Source of the DNA: Candidatus Aminicenantota bacterium
GTDB taxonomy: Bacteria > Acidobacteriota > B3-B38 > Guanabaribacteriales > B3-B38
NCBI GenBank assembly: GCA_029880275.1
Contig: JAOUOQ010000030.1
Location: 1-13,642, forward strand
Direction of reading: 5' to 3'
DNA: 13,642 nt
Within the stretch, counting starts at the first letter, position 1, and each line of letters begins with the position of its first letter. Positions 7,556-13,642 of the stretch are shown one piece after another. The notes under the pieces were generated by a model that saw only the letters and a list, made by a program, of their open reading frames with translations, was not told where the DNA came from and did not search any database. The position numbers were made by a program, and so were the translations under genes.

Positions 7556-8779
7556 TTATGCTTCCTCTTTGGTAGGGTCAGTAACTCTTCCTATGAACAA
7601 GATGCTGCCCGTGAGATTTTCACGAATGAGAAAGATAAACGGATGGTCAGCACGAAAAGTCAGCGGAGGCGCGGATAGCGCCTTTGTCACCACTGCTGTT
7701 GCTGCAGCCGCTTCAGTTCCTTCCTCGTTTACATCAACGAATGCCTTATGAATAACAGCTGCTATATACAACCAGTTCGGGTTGCCATCCATGCCTGCAA
7801 AATTAGCCTTGTTCATGTCGAAGGCTTCGCTCATGCCCATTGATATAAGAGCCTTGTCCAACCTGAATTCAGATGTCATCTTGAATTTTGGTAGGAAAAC
7901 CATGACCTCTTGCTCGCTGAGGTGGGCGGTCCATTTCCTCAGGTTCTCCACTGTTAGGTTCTTCTCTATCTCCGAGAGGCCATTGACTTGTTTGGGTAAC
8001 AGTACAAGCATCGAAATGTCATCCCCAATGTAGGGGAGTTCAAGAATCTGTAAAGATTGATCTTCTGCATATCCAAACTTTTGCTTTTGGCTCATAGTAG
8101 GAACTTGAATTGTCTCTCTTGACAACAAACGAAAAGGCGCATTCTCTGTTTGTTTCTCTTTAAACTGGCTGGCCCAGTTTCCTTTGAAATAGATTGCATT
8201 GACCAGAACAAGACGAGTCAATGCATCCAGAACACCCGGTTGGATGAGGTCCCTGATTTTGTTCTTAGTTTTTTCTTCAACCCATTCGTTTATCAGCTTG
8301 GAGGCTGCTTCGTGAGCTGTCTTGTAATCCACAGGGGTAATTAGCACTCCATAGCATTCCTTTATTAATGCAAGATACTCTTTGAGGAAGGGATAGTCTT
8401 TCTGCGGCCATAGCGAATTGGCAACATTCAATTGGATGTTTCCCTTCTCCTGGACAGCATTCAAGTGAGATTCAAGCCTGGCGAACGCTGAATGGAGCTG
8501 CTGCTGTTCCAATGAAAAACGAAGTGTATCGGCCATTTGCTTGGCAGTATTCTCTCGGGCGCCAGCGTAGGTCATGGCCAGGGCTGTAGATATACTGTAC
8601 GGCGATAGGAACAAATTACCTTCGGTACTCCTGAGCTGCCGGTAGAGTTCAAGAGCGAATGCTGTGTTGCCTTCCACTACTATTTTAAGATTTGAGTCGA
8701 TGTCTGCCAGGGGAAGCGACGGGGATAAAACGCTCACCATAGTTAACAAGAGTGATAAGATTCGAGTATGGCGCTTCAT
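7556..8779 (-). CDS. Secreted serpin (serine protease inhibitor)
   Basis: This 407-residue protein is a full-length serpin, an inhibitor that traps a protease after cleavage of its reactive-centre loop. Residues 1-25 form a signal peptide (MKRHTRILSLLLTMVSVLSP, likely cleaved after PLA), so it acts outside the cytoplasm. Family segments are present in order: NLFLSPYSISTALAMTYAGA, VLVNAIYFKGNW, LELPYIGDDISMLVLLP, VFLPKFKMTSEFRL, a VDVNEEGTEAAAAT hinge, and the C-terminal DHPFIFLIRENLTGSILFIGRV. The hinge EEGTEAAAAT (P17-P8) has the small residues needed for loop insertion, so inhibition is expected. Counting from Glu352 as P17 puts P1 at Leu368 and P1' at Ser369, suggesting chymotrypsin-, elastase- or cathepsin G-like targets. 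The start is supported by GAGGAGG (8785-8791, minus strand), 5 nt before the ATG. Confidence 0.96.
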   Translation of the reverse strand: MKRHTRILSLLLTMVSVLSPSLPLADIDSNLKIVVEGNTAFALELYRQLRSTEGNLFLSPYSISTALAMTYAGARENTAKQMADTLRFSLEQQQLHSAFARLESHLNAVQEKGNIQLNVANSLWPQKDYPFLKEYLALIKECYGVLITPVDYKTAHEAASKLINEWVEEKTKNKIRDLIQPGVLDALTRLVLVNAIYFKGNWASQFKEKQTENAPFRLLSRETIQVPTMSQKQKFGYAEDQSLQILELPYIGDDISMLVLLPKQVNGLSEIEKNLTVENLRKWTAHLSEQEVMVFLPKFKMTSEFRLDKALISMGMSEAFDMNKANFAGMDGNPNWLYIAAVIHKAFVDVNEEGTEAAAATAVVTKALSAPPLTFRADHPFIFLIRENLTGSILFIGRVTDPTKEEA

Positions 8780-8815
8780 CTTTTCCTCCTCTTTAACGCC
8801 TGAAGGTTTCTAAAT

Positions 8816-8843
8816 AGTATACAATAAATAATTAAGGTTTGAA
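8816..8843 (-). promoter_or_regulatory. Possible serpin promoter
   Basis: On the minus strand TTCAAA (8838-8843) and TATACT (8816-8821) are separated by 16 nt, with four and five matches to the sigma70 consensus. The predicted start is about 30 nt before the serpin ATG. The site lies in the 173-nt gap after the glycoside hydrolase gene, so the serpin need not depend on read-through. Confidence 0.45.
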
Positions 8844-8952
8844 ATGTAATATTTTAGGCCGCTTTTCACTCTGGGCATGAATTTGTTAATATGACCTATA
8901 CCATCTTTATCCCGCTATTCCTCTTTCAATCTTCCCCATTACCTATCGATGG

Positions 8953-11900
8953 CTAATACTTCAGTTCGCTAAGGATCAACAGCCATCCCTTGCCGGGTTC
9001 AACAGGTATCTCATCCGTCGGAATAAAGATAGCTGAATCTTGAAAGTCTTCAATACGAGGCGCTAAAAGCATGGCTTTTTCCGCATCTACCCCCAGAGCA
9101 TCCCAATCTATATCAAGCCGGATGTTTACCTGTTCTTCCGCCCAGCTTGCAATGGAAATCAACACCTCATCCTTTTTGACATAAGCCGTAGCCAGGATGT
9201 CCTTATGGTTGGTCTTAACCGGGCAGGAAGGAACCCAGTATCCGACCATTTCTGAATTTTGAATACCAAAATCATCCCATACTTTCCAAATATGGGTAGG
9301 GTCCCCTGACCAGGGAAGGCGGGCTGTCATGCCGTACAGCATACCGCGCCAGGGATTGCCCCCATCCTGCAGCATCTCGCCCATGACCCCAAAGGGGATA
9401 CCGGACATCTCCACCAGCCAGAAGTCCGGAGAGGCATCATAGTCAAAATATTCACCAAACCAGATGCGGTTTAAATAAGGGAAATGTTCCAGATAAAGAT
9501 TGGCACTGTTGGCGAATCCATCCCTCACATTAAATTGATTCGCCGAATGCAGATCGATGAGAGCACCCTTGCAGCCGCGGTCGAGAATTTTTCTCACCCG
9601 CTTCATGATGGTGCGGTCAAAGGCGACATCATCAATGTAAAGTCCGTCAATGCCAACATTTTTAACCAGCCAGTTCAGACCCTCAACATAGTAATTATGC
9701 CAGCGCGACACCCCGCTGTTAATCACCGCAGCATCTTTCAGTCTGGGAACAAACCAGGCAGCGATATAGCGAGAACCAAGGTGCTCCTGCAGCCATGAAA
9801 ATCCGCCTCCGGGACCGTAAAACAAAACCTCATCACCTAAACTGCGCAAGGCAAACATTTCTGGTGCCCGGTTGGATAGCTCCCGCACCGTGTAATAAAT
9901 CTTGACCTTTAATCCCAGCTCATGGGCTTCATCAATATATTTTTTCATCTCTTTCGGGCAGAGAAAAGGATAGTTAATGTAGGGATTTATATCATTGGCA
10001 TGGTGGACATTAATTGTATTGGCACCTGTGTCGGCTATTTCCTTTGCCGGCTTGAACTGGTGATAAAAACGCGTGTTCCACTGACCTTGTGTGTCAAGGG
10101 TTTTAAAGGGAGTTAACAGCAAACTGAAGTTAAAATGGAGCTCCTCCCCTACTCCGATTGTTCGGGGACCGCTGTATGAGCTTATCAAAAAAGTATCTTC
10201 CTCTGTTTCTTTAAAAGCACATCCCCCGTTCCCTTCGTTGTACCAGGATGGAGGCATATTCAGCGGTTTCAACAGATAAAAATTAGTATTGAGGGGACGG
10301 GAATAATTCTCATCTTTAAAGCTGCATTGCAGCCCCGCATTGACATCGCCAATCCAGGCAGAGTCCTGATTATGCTTTGGGTCCCACTTCCAATGATATT
10401 CAATCGGTCGATACCCTCCTTTAAATCCCATTCCCATCATATATCTGGCAACATCCTTGCGCATCGGGATTTCCAGTCGGATGTCATTGACGCTCATCGT
10501 CTCTGCAGTACTTAATGTAACTTTAAAATCAATATATCCGTCAAATTCCATCCGGGTATGACAGTCCATCATTAAAGACCCGGCTGAACTGGTAGATTCC
10601 CAGGTAATGGCACCAGGTGCTTGCTTCACAATCTTTACTCCGCCTCCCTCCCAGGCAAAAATTTCATCCTCCGTGCTTTTTACCATGAGGTTTATCGGCG
10701 CCGTGAGGATTTCCCGTCCCTTACCAACAAGATGGGTCATTTCAGCAGCAAACAGACTCTGTATGCTTTGGGGAAATCCGGTGTTATCAATGGCTACGCT
10801 CCGCCCCAGGCAACTTACGATGTTCCCGTTTACCTTCATCGGGGTAAATGGGTCGACAATTTTATCATCTAGGGCAATGGTCGAATCAATCCAGCGCAAT
10901 CGCGAATGTCGCCAAGGCTCGCTATCACCGGCATCCTCTAAGGCTTCATTTTTAATATTCAATACGATTTTCACTACATTAGCTTCCATCCCTTTAGGAG
11001 CAACTATTACTTCACCTGTATATTCACCGAGAGGAATGTCCTGCGGAATCTGGACTCCACACCATAGGGCTTGAATTTTGCCTTTATCTATTGGACATAC
11101 CTTGTCAAATTTTCGCCCGGTCCAGTCCACTCCTCCGGTATTAAAGCAACTAAATGCAGAATCAGGAATAATCGTGCCGGTGTGGGCGGATTTCATTCCA
11201 TTGAAGTGCACATCTATATCCTCAATCGCCTCTCCACATGCAAAGACGCCGATTTGAAAGGCATAAAACTCACCTCGTGCCGCATCACCTCGAAAAGTAG
11301 TCTGAGGCCCTTTCTTTATCCATCTGAGAGGCAAATCGTCAGTCATTCTGATGGGATATTTGCGGTCTTCCGGAAACAGGAGATAAGATGATTTCGGATG
11401 TTTCCGCAGGAGGGCATTCACTTCGTCTGATGTGGCAATAATCTCCATAGGATAAAAGCTGTTAAACTCATCGATGGCCTGTATCTCCAGAACCTGTGCT
11501 TGAGGAAAAATATTCTTTTTCTTCCCTGTTAACAAGTCCGGTGTTAGTCCATGCCGTTGAAGCCACTCTGCCCCGGCAGTCTGTTCGGGCTCGGGGTAAG
11601 TAACCGTGGGATAATTACTCCGCCCCGACACTTCATAGAGCAAGTAATACACATAATACTTACCAGGTACGGTCTGCGGCTGGAACACCAGGTCACCAAA
11701 CTCCCGATTGATTTCCACGCGGCATACATTATTTATGCGGCGGTTGGTTTTGGCATCAATAATAATGATATCTTTCTTTTCAGGGTTATAGTCTCTTCTG
11801 CGCCAGGGAATATGAACCCATACTGCATCTGCGCTTTTGGAGACCTGCACTACAGCCCGATGATTGCCAAACAAATCTGCATCCCATGTTCCAGTTCCGT

Positions 11901-11982
11901 AAGGGACCTCTTCTGCAGAAGGATGCGTCATGGGAGCGATAAGTATAAGGAGTAATGCAGTAAGAATCATTCTTTGCGACAT
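8953..11982 (-). CDS. Secreted glycoside hydrolase-like protein (GH123_N/DUF6067-like)
   Basis: A 1009-residue exported protein. Residues 1-23 are a signal peptide (MSQRMILTALLLILIAPM, likely cleaved at PSA-EE). The N-terminal half is beta-rich. Residues from about 210 (LPLRWIKKGPQTTFRGDAAR, then GEFYAFQIGVFA) and the IPLGEYTGEVIV segment resemble the beta-sandwich domain seen before TIM-barrel domains in GH123-type and DUF6067 proteins. The C-terminal half reads as a barrel: ELGLKVKIYYTVRELSN, then NVGIDGLYIDDVAFDR (Asp784/Asp785), ALIDLHSAN, and WFGEYFDYD (Glu844). These acidic residues at strand ends are candidate catalytic groups, but this is inference and the sugar substrate is unknown. 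AAGGAG (11991-11996, minus strand) lies 8 nt before the ATG. It follows the TPR gene by 65 nt on the same strand and may share its transcript. Confidence 0.8.
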   Translation of the reverse strand: MSQRMILTALLLILIAPMTHPSAEEVPYGTGTWDADLFGNHRAVVQVSKSADAVWVHIPWRRRDYNPEKKDIIIIDAKTNRRINNVCRVEINREFGDLVFQPQTVPGKYYVYYLLYEVSGRSNYPTVTYPEPEQTAGAEWLQRHGLTPDLLTGKKKNIFPQAQVLEIQAIDEFNSFYPMEIIATSDEVNALLRKHPKSSYLLFPEDRKYPIRMTDDLPLRWIKKGPQTTFRGDAARGEFYAFQIGVFACGEAIEDIDVHFNGMKSAHTGTIIPDSAFSCFNTGGVDWTGRKFDKVCPIDKGKIQALWCGVQIPQDIPLGEYTGEVIVAPKGMEANVVKIVLNIKNEALEDAGDSEPWRHSRLRWIDSTIALDDKIVDPFTPMKVNGNIVSCLGRSVAIDNTGFPQSIQSLFAAEMTHLVGKGREILTAPINLMVKSTEDEIFAWEGGGVKIVKQAPGAITWESTSSAGSLMMDCHTRMEFDGYIDFKVTLSTAETMSVNDIRLEIPMRKDVARYMMGMGFKGGYRPIEYHWKWDPKHNQDSAWIGDVNAGLQCSFKDENYSRPLNTNFYLLKPLNMPPSWYNEGNGGCAFKETEEDTFLISSYSGPRTIGVGEELHFNFSLLLTPFKTLDTQGQWNTRFYHQFKPAKEIADTGANTINVHHANDINPYINYPFLCPKEMKKYIDEAHELGLKVKIYYTVRELSNRAPEMFALRSLGDEVLFYGPGGGFSWLQEHLGSRYIAAWFVPRLKDAAVINSGVSRWHNYYVEGLNWLVKNVGIDGLYIDDVAFDRTIMKRVRKILDRGCKGALIDLHSANQFNVRDGFANSANLYLEHFPYLNRIWFGEYFDYDASPDFWLVEMSGIPFGVMGEMLQDGGNPWRGMLYGMTARLPWSGDPTHIWKVWDDFGIQNSEMVGYWVPSCPVKTNHKDILATAYVKKDEVLISIASWAEEQVNIRLDIDWDALGVDAEKAMLLAPRIEDFQDSAIFIPTDEIPVEPGKGWLLILSELKY

Positions 11983-12047
11983 TGACTATTCTCCTTTTAT
12001 AATTATGTGCCAAATCTTTAATCTATAATTACAAAATCATTTTTATC

Positions 12048-13642
12048 TTAAAACTGGATACCAGATTCTCCTGCCTGCTTGATTATTTCCAGCACCTCTT
12101 CAGGAGGCTTCTCTTTTTCCAATAGCTGCCTTGCCTTTTCATGCTCGCCGAAATATTGGAGAATCAACCCACCAAAGTATTGGTTTTTGCGCTGCTCTTT
12201 CCAATGCGTAAGGGTGTAATCATAGATAGCCTTTCTCATTTCCTCAGCTTTGTTCTTATCTCCTAATTTGTCATAACAAAGGGCGATGAGATAGTCCTGC
12301 ATTCTGAAATCGGGCTCATAAGGGCTGCCTGTTCCAAGGTTTTCCGGATACCTTTTTGACCCTTCAAGATATTTGATAGCGGAGAGGAAATTCGCCTCTT
12401 TTATATTTTTCAAGGCAAGCTCAATCTGGCACTTCACGAACATGCTGTAAATTTCGGTTGCCCCTTCGGAGGGAAGCGCCACGGTGTTCTCCAGCATGTC
12501 CAGCGCCTCCTGGTAGAATTTGCTTTTGACCAGTGTGCGGATCAGGTCAATTCTTATTAATCCTTTGTCGGGAAATGTTGAAGCGGCTTCCCTTGCCAAA
12601 GCCAAAGACTCATCAAACATCCCCAGTTCATTGTAATAGCTGATCAGATGGTGCCAGTTCCTCCAGCTCTCAGGGTCTATTTTTAGCGCGGTTTCAAAAT
12701 CCTCCAGAGCTTTCTGCGAATTAATTTCTTTATAAAGATGTCCCCGGGTGAGGTAGAAGGGAGCAAAATCGGGACTGCCGCATTTATCAAACAGCTCTCG
12801 TGCTTCCTGTATCCTTCCCTTGCTCCAATAAATAAGACCGAGATAGTAGCTTGCTTTCCAGTCGGCTGGCTGATTGTCAATAGCCCACTGGAAGACTGGA
12901 ATTGACTCCTCACGAAAGGGAAAAACCAGCCACGGTGAAAGGTTTTGTGCTTTGTTCAGATACATCCGGCTCTCTGAGGGAGCTTCATTCTTGAGGAGAT
13001 ACGCCAGCCAATAATAGACGGTGGGATATTCCGGTGCATGTGTGAGCAGTTTCACAGCATCGGCATTGAGGCCGAGCTTTACATAATACAAAGACATCTC
13101 AAGATAATTCTCCTGCGGCAGTTCATTGCGAATCATGGATTGGAATTTGTTCATGTTTTTCTGATTGGGATGTAAAAGATAAAGCTCAAATCGAGCCAGA
13201 TGATTAAGCGGGTCAATCTCCAGAACCTGGTCAAGTATTTTGCTGGCTTTTTCGGGTTGGTTCAGTAATCGGTAAGTTATGGCCATAACTTGATAGGCGT
13301 TAATATTGTATTTATTAAAATCAAGGGCACGCTGGGCATATTCCAGAGCTAAATCTAAATTTTCCTCTAAAAGATGAATTTCCGCCAACTGGCAGTATGC
13401 CCCGGAACGATATTTCGTTGAGCGAGCTGCCCAGCCCAGGGTCTCTTTGGCATCGACCAGATTTCCCTGGCGGCGAGAGATGACACCATATATATAATTA
13501 GCTTCGGGGTCATACATCACATTTTCCACTGCTTTGCGGGCATAGGTGAGAGCTTTTTCATATTCACCTCTGCGAAGATAGAGTTCGGCGACACGACTGA
13601 GCGCACGCGTGTGGAGGGGGTCTTCCTCCAAACAAGCCAGAT
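12048..13642 (-). CDS. TPR-rich protein, C-terminal part (5' end outside window; DUF5107-type likely)
   Basis: The reading frame stays open to the window edge. The first visible residues are LAC followed by LEEDPLHTRALSRVAELYLR; the TTG at 13629-13631 is an internal leucine codon, not a start. About 530 residues are visible, almost all tetratricopeptide repeats, for example RRGEYEKALTYARKAV, NLDLALEYAQRALDFNKYNI, NQPEKASKILDQVLEIDPLN and ALEDFETALKIDPESWRNW. Segments such as FELYLLHPNQ and RNELPQENYLEMSLYYVKLG resemble the TPR half of large proteins that carry a DUF5107 domain at the N-terminus. If so, that domain lies beyond 13642. Such proteins are often found beside carbohydrate-active enzymes, which fits the glycoside hydrolase-like gene directly downstream. 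No catalytic motif is visible in this part. The family call rests on remembered sequence features. Confidence 0.8.
   Translation of the reverse strand, partial: LACLEEDPLHTRALSRVAELYLRRGEYEKALTYARKAVENVMYDPEANYIYGVISRRQGNLVDAKETLGWAARSTKYRSGAYCQLAEIHLLEENLDLALEYAQRALDFNKYNINAYQVMAITYRLLNQPEKASKILDQVLEIDPLNHLARFELYLLHPNQKNMNKFQSMIRNELPQENYLEMSLYYVKLGLNADAVKLLTHAPEYPTVYYWLAYLLKNEAPSESRMYLNKAQNLSPWLVFPFREESIPVFQWAIDNQPADWKASYYLGLIYWSKGRIQEARELFDKCGSPDFAPFYLTRGHLYKEINSQKALEDFETALKIDPESWRNWHHLISYYNELGMFDESLALAREAASTFPDKGLIRIDLIRTLVKSKFYQEALDMLENTVALPSEGATEIYSMFVKCQIELALKNIKEANFLSAIKYLEGSKRYPENLGTGSPYEPDFRMQDYLIALCYDKLGDKNKAEEMRKAIYDYTLTHWKEQRKNQYFGGLILQYFGEHEKARQLLEKEKPPEEVLEIIKQAGESGIQF

Noticed and set aside
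12001..12013. Sigma54-like TTGGCAC upstream of the hydrolase-like gene (minus strand)
   Set aside because: The -12 element TTGC is missing (TATAA at that spacing), so only half of the motif is present.

Overview
The window is a piece of bacterial chromosome in two blocks that meet just after a tRNA gene. It probably comes from an uncultivated bacterium. Four minus-strand products are secreted, membrane-anchored or TPR proteins of types common in Gram-negative environmental lineages (FCB, Acidobacteriota, Planctomycetota and related candidate phyla), but nothing in the sequence fixes the phylum. Gene density is moderate. Starts are ATG where they can be judged, usually behind AAGGAG-type ribosome binding sites.

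Block 1 (positions 1-4794, plus strand) is core metabolism. It holds the 3' part of a HEAT-repeat gene, then gap, pgk and tpiA (GAPDH, phosphoglycerate kinase, triosephosphate isomerase), then secG and tRNA-Leu(GAG). The three glycolytic enzymes convert triose phosphates to 3-phosphoglycerate and appear co-transcribed: there are 67 nt between gap and pgk and 4 nt between pgk and tpiA. A near-consensus sigma70-type promoter precedes gap and a second precedes secG. The secG/tRNA-Leu(GAG) pair matches the E. coli secG-leuU order, so this adjacency looks old.

Block 2 (about 4900-13642, minus strand) is accessory. In transcription order it holds: the C-terminal TPR part of a large protein resembling the TPR half of DUF5107-type proteins (cut by the window edge); a 1009-residue secreted protein of the GH123_N/DUF6067-like glycoside hydrolase group; a secreted serpin with an intact inhibitory-type hinge and predicted Leu-Ser P1-P1'; a 68-residue zinc-ribbon protein; and a membrane-anchored or secreted S41 (IRBP/tricorn-like) peptidase. 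The two outermost genes may form a glycan-related unit. The serpin and the S41 peptidase have separate promoter candidates.

The least expected feature is a pair of diverged copies of one gene end. Just downstream of the S41 gene (4926-5057) and just downstream of the zinc-ribbon gene (7051-7143), the minus strand carries two related C-terminal tails, [24 protein letters not shown] and DPGIAKLINAKRRREAIQTQ-stop. They are about 82% identical at DNA level over the last 60 coding bases. They look like the ends of decayed TPR-protein genes and suggest that paralogous genes once stood at both places. No CRISPR array, transposase, integrase or rRNA was seen.
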